A DNA stretch of 64,000 nucleotides, taken from the NCBI GenBank assembly GCA_005784505.1, contig VCAZ01000183.1, positions 479,576 through 543,575 of the forward strand, read 5' to 3'. Every line of letters begins with the position of its first letter. Within the stretch, counting starts at the first letter, position 1. Of this stretch, positions 46,740-59,205 are shown in pieces. The position numbers and the translations under genes were made by a program. The stretch is from Bagarius yarrelli. Lineage: Eukaryota > Chordata > Actinopteri > Siluriformes > Sisoridae. The notes under the pieces were generated by a model that was given only the letters and a program-made list of their open reading frames with translations, was not told the DNA's origin and ran no database searches.

Positions 46740-47440
46740 AGTCCGAGTCATGGCGCTGGTAATTGCGAGTCTCCGCCTTCAGCTGCACAGATTAGTGCTC
46801 TCGCTGCTAATTATACAGCGGGTTATTTCTCCATTAATGTGATTCTGAACGTCACCGTAAAATAGTGATGGCGATTCTGAGCTAGCAGCAAACTGCGATA
46901 ATCATCTTACACGTTCGAGGTGATCAGATTAGTTTCCTCCTGTTAAACACATTCACCTGAATTAACACGCTGATGTGACTCGGGTTCTAGCGCAGCACTG
47001 ACGCACAAATTCAGATCAGAATCATTAAACACAAAACAAATATTTTTATATAGATATTTATTGTGTATGAAGGTGAAAACCTCGTCTAATATTGTAAAAG
47101 GGGCCACGCTGAAGACGTCACGCGCAAAAAAAAGCCTTTAACGCTCTTGGGTTAACGCTTGGGTTATTCTGCTTCATTGGAAACTGCGTCGGATTTTCAG
47201 ACAGACTTTATAAAGAAGACCTTTTTTTGACTGCTAGTCACAGCCATCACCAAACCATCACAGCCCCTATGGGAAGTAATTAACTCCATTTTTGGAATGC
47301 AGGTCAGCGCTAATAACGTGAGGCGAATACACTCTGCTAATCAACAAAGCAATTAGAGGCTCGCGCGATGTAGCGTGTGGTGTGAATGGAGTTTCCAGTG
47401 ATGGTTGAACAGCTTCACGGACTCAGCGTCAGGATCCTCC
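46740..47440. promoter_or_regulatory. Candidate conserved non-coding element
   Basis: Non-repetitive sequence with balanced base composition and clustered homeodomain-type words (GCTAATTATAC, CCATTAATGTG, AGTAATTAACTCC, GCAATTAGAGG), a TEAD-like TTGGAATGCAGG and a SOX-like AACAAAGC. No reading frame. It is distinct from the repeat-rich surroundings. Assigned on texture alone. Confidence 0.25.
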
Positions 47441-47703
47441 GCTGGAAACCTTACCAGGGGTTTATAGAATAAAAAAAATCTGTCAGTTATTAACAGTTAT
47501 TAATGCTTCGTCTCTGAATTAACTGGAAATGCATCATTTACATTACAATCAAAATCTGCTTTTTACATTGCTTTCTATTTAAATCAACACTGCAGAGATT
47601 ACCAGCAACACACACACACACACACACACACACGTCTGGTTAGCTGTCCTTGTGACTCTCCATAGGTGTAATAGTTTTTATACCTTATAAACTGTATTTT
47701 CTA

Positions 47704-49436
47704 TCCCCTAACCCTTAACCCTAATCCTAACCCGAACCCGAACCCTAACCCTCTAATCCTAACCCTTAACCCCTAATCCTAACCCTTAACCCCTAATCCC
47801 TAACCCTTAACCCCTAACCCTAAACCCCTTAACCCTAACCCCTAACCCTACCCCTAATCCTAACCTCTAACCCTAACCCCTAATCCTAACCCCTTAACCC
47901 TAATAATCCCCGAACCCTAACCTAACCCCTAACCTAACCCCTAACCCCCTTAACCCCTATCCTAACCCTTAACCCCTAACCCGAAACCCTAATCCTAACT
48001 CCCCTTAACCCCTAATCCCCTAACCCCCTAACCTAACCCTAATCCTAACCCTTAACCAACCCCTAACCCTAACCCTAACCCCTAACCCCTAACCCTCAAC
48101 CCTAATCCTAACTCTTAACCCCTAATCCTAACCCCTAACCCCTAATCCTAATCCCCTTAACCCCTAAACCCTAACCCTAACCCTAACCCTAACCCTTAAC
48201 CCTTAACCCCTTAACCTAACCTAACCCTAACCCCTAACCCCTTAACCCTAACCCCTAAACCCCTAACAGTAACCTAACCCCTAACCCCCTAACCCCCTTA
48301 ACCCCTAATCCTACCCCTAACCCCTAACCCTAACCCCTAAACCCCCCTAAACCCTTAAACCCTAACCCCTAACCCCTAACCCTAACCCCCTAACCCCTAA
48401 CCCTAACCCTAACCCCCTAACCCTTAACCCCTAACCCCTAACCCCTAACCCTAATCCCGAACCCCCCCTAACCCTAACCCTAACCCTAACTTAAACCCTC
48501 CCCTAACCCTTAACCCTAACCTAACCCTTAACCCGAAACCCCCTTAACCCCTAACCCTCCCAACCCTAACCCTAACCTCCTAACTCCCTAACCCTTAACC
48601 CTTAACCCCTAAACCCTAACCCTAATCCTAACCCCTAATCCTAACTCTTAACCCCTAAACCCCTAATCCTAACCCTTAACCCCTAACCCCTAATCCTAAC
48701 CCTTAAACCCTAACCCCCTAATCCCTAACCCTAACTCTTAACCCTAATCCTAAACCCCTAATCCTAACCCCTAACCCCTAACCCCTAACCCCTAACCCTT
48801 AACCCTAACCCTTAACCCTAATCCTAACTCTTAACCCCTAATCCTAACCCTTAACCCTAACCCTTACCCCCTAATCCCCCTAACCCTAACCCTAATCCCT
48901 AACCCTTAACCCTTAACCCCTCCCTACCCCTAACCCTTAACCCCCCTAACCCCCCTCCCCCTAATCCCTAACCCTAACCCTTAACCCTAACCCTTAACTC
49001 CTAATCCTAACCCTAACCCTAACCCTTAACCCCTAATCCTAACCCTTAACCCCTAATACTAACCCTAACCCTAATCCTAATCTTAACCCCTAACCCTAAC
49101 CCCTAATCCTAACCCCTAACCCCTAACCCTAACCCTAACCCCTAATAACCCCCCTAATAACCCCTAATCCTCTAACCCTAACCCTAATCCTACCTAATAA
49201 CCCTCCCGTAAGCCTAACCCTTAAACCCTTAAACCCTAACCCTACCCTAATCCTAACCCCTAATCCTAACCTAACCCTAAACCCTAATCCTAACCCTTAA
49301 ACCCCTAACCCTAACCTAATCCTAATCATTTTACCCCTAACCCTAACCCTAATCCCTAACCCTAACCCTAATAACCCCTAACCCTAACCCTTAAGCCCTA
49401 ACCCCTAATCCTAATCCCCCAATAAGAAACCCTAAC
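47704..49436. repeat. Degenerate interstitial telomere-like array, 1.7 kb
   Basis: Mixtures of CCCTAA, CCCCTAA, CCCTTAA and CCTAAT, C-rich strand on +, over the full length. The units differ from perfect (TTAGGG)n at nearly every repeat, so this is not a functional telomere end. It could be an old telomere-derived insertion or an independent minisatellite. Confidence 0.9.
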
Positions 49437-49602
49437 CAGAAACTTTCTGCATTTTTACTTTCTCAATAAATCTCATTCTGTGTGATTTAGAAGCTTTTGT
49501 ACTCATGAGGACCTCAAGAGCACAAAACAGGACACGAGTCCCCATAAGTCTGTGTGTATTCAGTTTTAGGTCACCAGCAGGATGAATAAACCCGTACACA
49601 CA

Positions 49603-49675
<73 letters not shown>

Positions 49676-49928
49676 CACTACCAGAGACATTACATGGAGA
49701 AGAACTTTGATATTAAACAGATGTAATCACTTGCGTTGGTTACTGAACCCTTGCTGTCATTAGAACACTGGAATTTATTTAAGTGAAATGAACTAGAACC
49801 GAAAAACCGTATGATGGAAATTACAAAGAATTTTAGGAGTTTCCACATCATAAAGACAAAAATCTGTGAAGTTATAACAATTACAATTAAAATAGCTTTA
49901 GATGTAGTAAAAATACTTTTGGCATGAT

Positions 49929-49961
<33 letters not shown>

Positions 49962-50759
49962 CTACTTTCCACCTTTAACATGTTGTATATTTTAAATAAT
50001 AAATATACTTTTTTTAATAAATTTTCTTAATGGATATTCACCATTATTGTGGCTTTTTTTTTTCAAGTATCAGTTCAGGCACTGTTTTGGTACCATTTTA
50101 GAAGAATCCCAGTCGCAGTCATCACAATAACAAACATCTGCACTAATGATTTAAACAGAATGATTCTGATTGGTGTCACACATCAGCCGGATGAGTTCCG
50201 ATTTACATTTACAGCGTTTAGCAGACGTTCTTCTCCAGAGCGACGTACAAGAAGCGCTTTGAGTCCCATCACTAAAACAGATCAATACTGATACAATAGT
50301 TCACTAATCGCTGTAACAACAACAAAAAAGGGTTCGTTTTTTAATTGTCAAAGCAAGGTATGATGCTGGTTCTGATATTTATCACATGTCCAATTTTTGA
50401 GCAGATCACAAGAACTAACAGATCCAACAACACCAAACAGCAGGTGCTTAAATGACAAACTATTCAATCATCTCAAACACGAGGACTTTCACAGAGACGA
50501 TGGGAAAAAAATGCCACATAAATAACCTGTAGATCGGACAAGAACTCGTATGAATCTAAAACCGCCAGGAAATAACCTGCTATCCAGAGTAAAACAGTCA
50601 AACAACTTTAACTTTCCAACATCTGGATGGATTTAGATTCTCAGGACGCCAAAGGATGTTTTTATTTCCGTAATATCTGCTGGCAGCGGTGCGGCTTTTC
50701 TGGGCAGCCATCTTGTAGAAATCATTAGCTTTAATAATCGCTCGAGACAAACTATACAA

Positions 50760-50802
<43 letters not shown>

Positions 50803-51760
50803 CTCCCCCCAAACACACTATTCTGACTCTATTTCTATATGTCTTAAACATTTATCCCGATACACCCTGAAACAGATCAATTAAACAAAGATCTTTTATT
50901 TCATTATTGATTATTTCACTATATCCGATTATATATATATTCCATAATAATTTCAGTGTTAATGCAGTTTCAAATAATTAAAACCGCAGCAATTATTTTA
51001 AAAGCACAGATACACACGATCTGATCTATATTTAAACTTAAAGTGTGTCACATACAGAATTACACAACCTTTAGTAAAATACTACATCTGACACTGCTTA
51101 AAGAAAATACTAACAGCAATATAGAGAAACTGAAATAAAAACAATATTAACGATAGGAAGAACAATAATCTGCATACCAATAGTGATTAGGAGAGGATGA
51201 GGACGTGTCTGGTAAATCACAGGTTCTGGGTAATGTGTGTACTGCAGTGACGAGAATAACGGCGTTATAAATATCGGGAATTTTCTGGATATTAATGTAA
51301 ATCTCGAAAAGTTAAGGTTGCTGCGCCGCTACACCAGAATCCTGTTACGCATCCACTGAAAACGCTTTTTTCAAGCCGACCTTTTTTAGACAACAGAAAA
51401 GAAGAAAAGCTAGAAAAGTTTCTATGCACTATTTTAAATCTTGCATCCATGAGCGCTATGAGCGCTAACAGCTAACACGGAACACAACATGCTATTATAG
51501 TCGGCACATCATGTAATGTCAATCATGCACATTCCACACATTATCTTCACATAGCTGGACAGTGTTATCTACAGCGGATGTGTGAAATGTGTGTATGTGG
51601 TTTAGAGTTGCTTCCAAAAGCCCCGACTGAAACACCACCGAACACCACCACTGTTCTTCAGGTGGAAAATGGGAAAAATATTTATCAAGCAACAATCCTG
51701 AAAATCTTACAGTGTGACTCCATCTTAAGGCGATCCATGCATCAGAATATTACCAGCAAA
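49437..51760. other. Unrecognised, with microsatellites and a SINE tail
   Basis: CA runs at 49598-49635 followed by (TA)n at 49650-49673; (GT)n at 49931-49957; CA at 50767-50800. An inverted SINE tail (ACATTTACAGCGTTTAGCAG, then CTCCAGAGCGACGTAC) lies at 50203-50255. No gene seen. Confidence 0.55.
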
Positions 51761-53782
51761 TATTATTCCTATTATTAGTATTAGTACTATTACTATTATT
51801 AGTATTATTCTATTAGTAGTATTAGTATTATTCCTATATTAGTTATTATTATTATTAGTATTAGTAGTCTCCTATTATTCTTATTGATTATTCCTATTAT
51901 TAGTAGTAGTAGTATTCCTATTATTATTATATAGTATTATTCCTATATTAGTATTAGTAGTATTCCTATTATTTATTATTCCTATATAGTATAGTATTAT
52001 TCCTATTAGTATTAGTATTATTATATTATTCGTTATTATGTCCTATTATTAGTATTAAGTATTAGATTCCTATTATTATTGATTATTCCTATTATTAGTA
52101 TTAGTATTATTTATTCCTATTATTAGTAATTATCCTATTATTAGTAGTAGTAGTATTCCTATTATTATTATTATTCATATTAGTATATAGTAGTTTCCTA
52201 TTATTAGTTAGTATTATTCCTATTAGTAGTATTATTATTATTCCTATTATAGTAGTTTATTTCCATTGTATTGTATTATATTATTAGTAATCTTTCCCTA
52301 GTTAGTATTATTCCTATTAGTATTAGTATTATATTATTCCTATTATTAGTATTAGTAGTATCTATTGTTCCTATTATTAGTTTAGTATATTATTCCTATT
52401 ATTAGTATTAGTATTATTATCCTATTATTATTTGTATATTCCTTTATATTATATTATTCCTATTATATTAGTATTATTCCTATTATTATTAGTATTATTC
52501 CTATTATATTAGTATTATTCAGTATTTTATTAGTATATTATTCCTATTATTCCTATTATTAGTAGTATTATTATTAGTATCCTATTATTAGTATTAGTAT
52601 TATCCTATTATTAGTATTTATTATTCCATTAGAGTATTATTCCTATTATTATTAGTATTAGTATATTATTCCTATTATTAGTATTATTAGCTATTAGTAT
52701 TATTCGTTTCTATTATTAGTAGTATTATTCCAGTATAGTTATTATTCCATAGTATTATTTATTATTAGTATAGTATTATTCCTATTATTATTATTATTAG
52801 TATTAGTATTAGTCCTATATATTATTAGTAGTATTATAGTATTATCCTTATTATATAGTATTATTAGTTCCTATTATTAGTATTATTCCTATTGTTATTA
52901 TTTGTATTATTTATTAGTAGTAATTCCTATTAGTTAGTCCTAGTATTATTTGTATTATTCCTATTTGTAGTTTTCCTACTATTTATTAGTAGTATTATTC
53001 CTATTATTATTAGTATTAGTATTATTCCTATTATTATTATTTCCTATTATTAGTATTATTCCTATTGTATTATTATTATTAGTATTATTTTCCTATTATT
53101 AGTAGTAGTAGTTATTATCCTATTATTAGTATCTATATTAGTAGTATTATTCCTATTATTAGTAGTATAATTAGTCCTAGTTATTATTATGTAGTTATTC
53201 CTATTATTACCTATTATTATATTATTCTAGTATTATTCCTATTATTAGTATTATTCCTATTGTTATTATTATGTATTATTCCTATTATTAGTATGTATAT
53301 TCCTATTATTATTCCTGTATTATTCCTATTATTAGTATTAGTATTATTAGATTATCCTATTGTATATTATTGTATTATTATTATTAGTAGTAGTAGTATA
53401 GTTTTCCTATTATTATGTATAGTAGTATTATTCCTAGTATTTTATTTCTATATTATTATGTTATTATTTGTATTATTCCTATTATTAGTAGTAGTAGTTT
53501 CCTCGTTTCAGTCCTATATTATTAGTATTAGTAGTATCCTATTATTAGTATTAGTATTATTCTATTATTAGTATTATTCCTATTTATAAGTTATTATTTA
53601 TTAGTATTATTCCTATTATTAGTATTATTCCTATATTATTTGTATTATTCTATATTGTAGTCTATAGTATTAGTAGTAGTAGTTTTCCTACTATTATTAG
53701 TAGTATTATTCCTATTATTAGTATTATTCCTATTATTAGTATTAGTATTATTCCTTTTATTAGTATTAGTATTAGTATTATT
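51761..53782. repeat. AT-rich minisatellite, 2 kb
   Basis: Units of the form ATTATTCCTATTATTAGT, with added GTATTA or TAGTAG steps, are repeated with heavy variation. The C appears only in TTCCTATT blocks, marking a period mostly of about 20-27 bases. Open frames inside are products of the trinucleotide. Confidence 0.9.
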
Positions 53783-55039
53783 GCATTTCTGTGCTGCATT
53801 TTTAAAAACAAACCCATCCAGTGTGTGCTGATCTGCCTGCAGTTTGGGTTTTTTTAGGGTCATTAAATCACTGAATCACAGTTGCTAGCGCCGAATTGCT
53901 GCTACAAACATCTCACTAACACTGAAATGACTCCTGCTGTGCAATTTCCCGATGCAGGACGGAATGATTATTTGCGACACTGTTGCAGCACCGGTGACTT
54001 TATTAATGATATGAAAGGACACAGCGGACAGACAGGCGCTCCAGCTGCGATAACAAACACACACACAAGGCTGGAAAAAATCTCATGCAGCTTCTGTTCT
54101 AGAGTATAGAGTTTTGTAGAAACATCAGCTGTGGAAATAATGTGTGGGGTTTTTTGTTTAATCATCACACACACCATCAACCGCAGTGCTTTTTGTCTTT
54201 GTAAAAGAAATGTGAAATATTTGAAATCTTTGACTATCAGGGGTTTGTTTATAGCGTTTTACTCTGTATGGACGAGAGCAGCCGTCGCCGTTTCTGTCAC
54301 TGCAGCATGCGAGTGGAAAAACATAACCAATGTCATAAACCATTTCCTCTGAAATGAGCCGTAAACAGATTTGCACCGGTAACTTTCCAGGCCACTTCCT
54401 CTCTTGGGAGAAGGTCAGAAGCTTCTGTTCGGACCCCGACGTCCTGTAAAAGCTTTCCCAGAATATCTGCTGCAGACCCTCTGCTGTGCACGTCCCTGAG
54501 CTCCAGATGACAGCTTTCTCTGTCAGATATTAGATAAACAACCGGACATCAGTAGTCCAAGTAATGACAGCGACAGGAAGACTCAGAATGTCATGACTAC
54601 CAATTCGTGTAAAAGAAATTGATATCGGAGTGAAGGTTGGGTATGAAGAATCTGGCTTCATTTGGATATTCAGGGTCATTATAAAATGAAACAGAACTGA
54701 ATAAAAGGTTGCCATGAGCAACACAGAGACCACGTCTGATCTCCTGACTCCAATTTTTATGGTCCATAAAACTCTTCTACAAAGGACCAAGCTCATGTGC
54801 ATCAAATAAACACCAAATGATTCCACAGTGATCTGATCCTCACACACACACTGATACAATTATTCCAAAAAGTGGATATTTACTTCATATCTTTAGGTTC
54901 CTAAAAGACCAGATTTTGATTTTAATGCTTTCTCCGATTATCCCACTAAAAACCGCCAAATCAGTGTCCACTCCTAAATATCCACCCATCTTCAGGAAAG
55001 GGGAAGGTTTTGGTTTGGAAATGGGGATTTAATTAAAAG
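53783..55039. other. No gene supported
   Basis: Overlapping frames of about 70-110 codons occur on both strands (for example 54859-54530 on -). None has a motif I recognise or splice-site support. Confidence 0.4.
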
Positions 55040-55200
55040 TCTTTAAGTCTGCTCAGAGGAGAACTGCCCCCCGACTGAGCCTGGTTTCTCCCAAGGTTTT
55101 TTCCTCCATTCTGTCACTGGTGGAGTTTTGGTTTCTTGCCGCCGTCGCCTCTGACTTGCTCAGTTGGGACTCTAAATTTAACAATATTAAAGTGAAATAT
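55040..55200. mobile_element. Dispersed repeat fragment
   Basis: GGTTTCTCCCAAGGTTTTTT, CCTCCATTCTGTCACTGGTG and TTCTTGCCGCCGTCGCCTCT belong to a repeat that is frequent in teleost genomes; its class is uncertain to me. Confidence 0.5.
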
Positions 55201-55427
55201 TATCCAACTTTAAGTTCGCGCTGCTGTGATGTCGTAGGTCACGAGTCAATGTCATCATGGCGGAAGTAGTACGTCCCAATTTCACTCATACTTCCTGTCA
55301 CTGTAATATATACTAAATACTAAATACTTTGGGCCGAGTCAGTTTACCTCTGCTGTCGTCAATTCTGTTGGTAAATGAGAGACATTACCGTATTAACACA
55401 TCTCTAAAAGAAGAAACAACAGTTTAC

Positions 55428-55507
55428 TTAGTTATGCTCAGTTTTATAAAAGAGATAAATGTAAGTCGCTCTGGATAAGAACGTCCGCCAAATGCTGTAA
55501 ATGTAAA
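55428..55507 (+). mobile_element. SINE tail fragment, type A
   Basis: Reads GTAAGTCGCTCTGGATAAGA, ACGTCCGCCAAATGCTGTAA and ATGTAAAC. The tail is well preserved but the head is absent. Confidence 0.75.
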
Positions 55508-55635
55508 CAAGGAAGTGTGTTTGATCAATTACTGTTACACTTGATCGACTTTGCAAAAAAAAAAGCTTTTGTGATTGAGATTAGTTGAGTTTGAGTACTG
55601 AAACACACACTCACACATTCAAATATCCATCTACT

Positions 55636-55637
<2 letters not shown>

Positions 55638-55666
<29 letters not shown>

Positions 55667-55681
55667 GTCCCTCCCTCTTTG

Positions 55682-55752
<71 letters not shown>

Positions 55753-55781
55753 GCCCTCTCTCTCTCTCTCTCTCTCTCTCT
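55638..55781. repeat. CT-rich tract
   Basis: (CT)n with short interruptions (GTCCCTCCCTCTTTGTAC and TTTCGCC), pyrimidine strand on +. Confidence 0.95.
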
Positions 55782-56924
55782 ATAAGAAAAACCGTGTAAG
55801 TTTTACACTGAGTTTAACCGAATCCTGCTATAAACTTTCATAGGTGTAACTTTAAAGCGGATTTAGTGTAACTGCAGTGTTTACACCACATTGTGAGGAG
55901 GAACCGTACACCGATTTAGTTCCTCATGTAACATTAAAACCAGAACGTAGCAGAACAGCACTTAGCACTTCGCTCGTTAGGGTCACATGGCAAAATACCG
56001 AGAGTCATCGTAGTGCACCACTCAGTGAGGGGGGAAAAGTGGTGGGCATCAAAAAATAGCAGTAGACAGAAAGATTTAAAAGCTGAAGAAAAGATACAAA
56101 ACCTGCTCGAGTACAAAACAGCGAACTTTTCCTTTTCTTTTCTGATCACAAGCGCTTAATTTATTCCAGTGTGATTGTTTATGGAACAAATATGCAAATA
56201 AGGTGGCAGAAGAAACCGATGCACATTTATAACCCTCGAACTGTCTTTCCATCAACTGTGCAAGGTTTGTCTTTCTAAATGAAACGTTTATAATGAAATA
56301 GAAAATTATCACACCATGTTCAATTTAATTACATAAAAATAAACAGGAATAAAAATATAAAAAACGAGTGGAATTTGACCCAAAAACAACAAGAAGGTTA
56401 AAACATTGTAATTAAACACTTATTAGTAGACATTATCAGAAAAATGCCCAAACGGAACATCCTGTTAGATAGGTTTTTTTATTGCACATATACAGTCGAG
56501 TGTGTGTTCCGCTGTGGGAATTGGATCAGCTCCCGCCTGCAGGTTGTTCAGGTGAAGTTTCATGTGTCTCGGTTCATTACTGAAAAACAATCCTTGTAAT
56601 GATGAACCTTCTACTGTTCCTCTATCCTGTTTATGGCCCAGATCTTTACAAACAGAGGAACAATGAGAGAATGAACACGATTCTTTCACACCAGGTCCCA
56701 CTGGGCATCTTAAGTAGGCTGGTGACCGGGTTCAGTTTCAGCAAAGAAGAAACTGGACTTTCATGAACCATCATTAAACCACACGCTGATACACACCCAA
56801 AAAAAGTTCCTGAACATGTCAAAGGCCAGATATATACCGAGATAACTTTTCTACAAATATATTTCAGGCCATTTTTTGGATATTGTTGAGAATGTTAAAA
56901 AGGTCTACAAGCCAGAATAAAACA
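55782..56924. other. No gene supported
   Basis: Unrecognised sequence. Frames of 60-78 codons have no motif. Confidence 0.4.
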
Positions 56925-57365
56925 ATTATCGAATTCCTTTATCGATAAACTTTATGGCGATAACAATAATAAGCCTGTTTGGTGTTTTTGAAATAAAAGT
57001 CCTGATTCATTAAAGCAAATATTATTAAATAATTATTAAATTATATTGTGTTGTGTTTTTAAGTTAATAGTTCTTTAGTGAGTGTTATTTTGTTAGGGCC
57101 GAATGTTTAATTTGTTTTTTTAAGAAACTCAACCTTAAAATTAAAATTAATGTCCAGCGCCAATCCCACCTTTCTCTCTATCTCCCCATTTCACCCCTCT
57201 GTCCTATCAATAAAGCTCTAATTATTGTGGCTTCAGTCATTGTTGAGATTCTCTTTTAAAGCTGGCAGCATTAACAATTTATAGACCAGAATAAATATCC
57301 TTATCGATCAATATGGAGAAAATTATTGAGATTATATATTTCGGCCATATCGCCCAGCTCTACGC
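56925..57365. mobile_element. Candidate non-autonomous DNA repeat
   Basis: TTATCGATAAACTTTATGGC near the left and TATTTCGGCCATATCGCCCA with GCTCTA at the right resemble the borders of a common fish repeat with TATCGCCCAGCTCTA-type ends. Inverted pairing of the ends is poor. Confidence 0.3.
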
Positions 57366-58722
57366 AATAGTGACACCTTTCTCAACACGTTACTCAGTAG
57401 GCTGTAAAATAAATAATATAAACATGTATCTCTCGGCTGAGACATAAACTGCTTTATAAAAAAACCTTTTTTTTATTATAGAGGGGCTCCTTCAGCACAT
57501 CCACATCTAAACAATAATCACTAAACTCGGTTTGCTTGATGTCCGAGCATCAGTGTTCATTCTTTCGCAGTTAAACGTCATGTCTGACCTTCGTAGAAAG
57601 CTTCTGTTTATATTTAATACAATTGGTAGAAAAAAAGAATAAATTAAATATTTGATTATATAAAGTGATCAGTGATTTTTTTGGACCCTGAAATATATTT
57701 TTAAATATTTTAACACTAATTTTTATTGTGTGTCACTGATATGTAATATTTATTCGCATATGTAAAAAATATATTTCAGCCCAAAAACGAGATGTGTATA
57801 TATGGGATGTCAGTTTGTTGTTACTATTTCAGAACATGTTGATATCCTGCGATTCCCACGCAAAACAGTCTCTGGGCTTTACATGGAATGGTGTAGTGGG
57901 CAAAGAGGCATCCAGAGAGTGTTGGTTAGGCAGTTAGTCATGTCAAGTTGATAACAGAGGTCAGAAAAAAAAACGTCCAGACCGGCCAGCGCTGACAGGA
58001 AGACATTCTGTAGACATCCAAACACTCATTCTTCACAACCATCTACTAAAATATTGCATAAAGACCAGAAGACGAGAAAGTGGACAGAGTGCATTGTACT
58101 GATGTGGTAAAAGTTTGGTTATATATATATACTAAAAGTAGAAGGTTGATGTTTGGTGGTTTGTTTTTTGTAACCGTATCCCTCACATCAGGAATTGGAT
58201 GTAAAACATGTCATTAAAAAAAGCTATTATTTTCATTCATTATTCGTTTTTTGGACACCATCCAACATCAGACACTCCATTAACTCGAGCTCGTCATCCA
58301 ACAGACGCGTTTATATGAATCACATCTGCAAAATCTGCTGCTGTGTGGAAGGACACGCATTCTTATTAAAATAAAAACCCATAACATCGAACGGCTAATA
58401 ATCCGTTTACTGTAGTGAACCTGAGCGCTTCAGGAGATTAAAACATCTTCCACTCTGATGAGTTTACATAAACCACTGAATAGAAAGTGGAGCACAATTA
58501 AACAGGAGCTTTTTGTGGGTATTTATTTAAAGAATGGTCATGAATCGGTCCTTTAAAAAGCACAGACGTCATAGAAGATCAGATTTCTGCTTTTAAAAAG
58601 GTGCGAAAACCCATTAATAAATAACTAAATAAACATTTAACACCAGTAAGTGGCCTGAAGTGCATGAGAAGCATGTAGGAACTTAGAGGCAGGTAGAAAG
58701 TGTGTGCAGCTCTTTATTAGAG

Positions 58723-58760
<38 letters not shown>

Positions 58761-58869
58761 AAAAACAGACTTTTAAACAGGTATTCTTCAAAATTTAGGT
58801 AAACCTGAAATGAATTTCTGTAGCCCAAATAAAAAAAAATATTTAATATAAAACAAAGATCATTTATTC
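57366..58869. other. AT-rich, no gene seen
   Basis: (CA)n at 58725-58759. Otherwise unrecognised. Confidence 0.5.
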
Positions 58870-59205
58870 AATCATTCATTTATCGTCTATAGCCGCTTAT
58901 TCTCTATTACGGGGTCACAGGGATCTGCTGGAGATCTGCTGGAGTCTATCCCAGCCGTCTCTGGGAGGGGGAAAGACAGGAAGGGGACACCCTGGACAGG
59001 TCACCAGTCCATCACAGGGCCACACACACACTTACACTCACTCCTATTGGCAATGTAGAATCACCAATCAATTAAACATACATGTCTTTGGACTGTGGGA
59101 GGAAACCGTAAACCCATGCAAGAACCCACGGGGAGAACAGACAAATTCCACACAGGAAGACTCCTTCAGGGGAATCGAACCCAGGACAGGCTACATACTG
59201 ATCTC
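58870..59205 (-). mobile_element. AFC-like SINE, nearly complete, inverted
   Basis: In reverse: AGCCGCTTATTCTCTATTAC, CTATCCCAGCCGTCTCTGGG, CACCAGTCCATCACAGGGCC, GTAGAATCACCAATCAATTA, TTTGGACTGTGGGAGGAAAC and GGGAATCGAACCCAGGAC (B box). GATCTGCTGGA is duplicated in tandem at about 58922-58943. No clear target-site duplication. Confidence 0.85.

Noticed and set aside
47704..49436. A true chromosome end
   Set aside because: Units are degenerate, both flanks continue as normal sequence, and gene-bearing DNA lies to the left.
55130..55170. P-loop exon of rerg (CTGACTTGCTC resembles the reverse of GVGKS codons)
   Set aside because: The surrounding bases do not encode the rest of the motif and lie in a known dispersed fish repeat.
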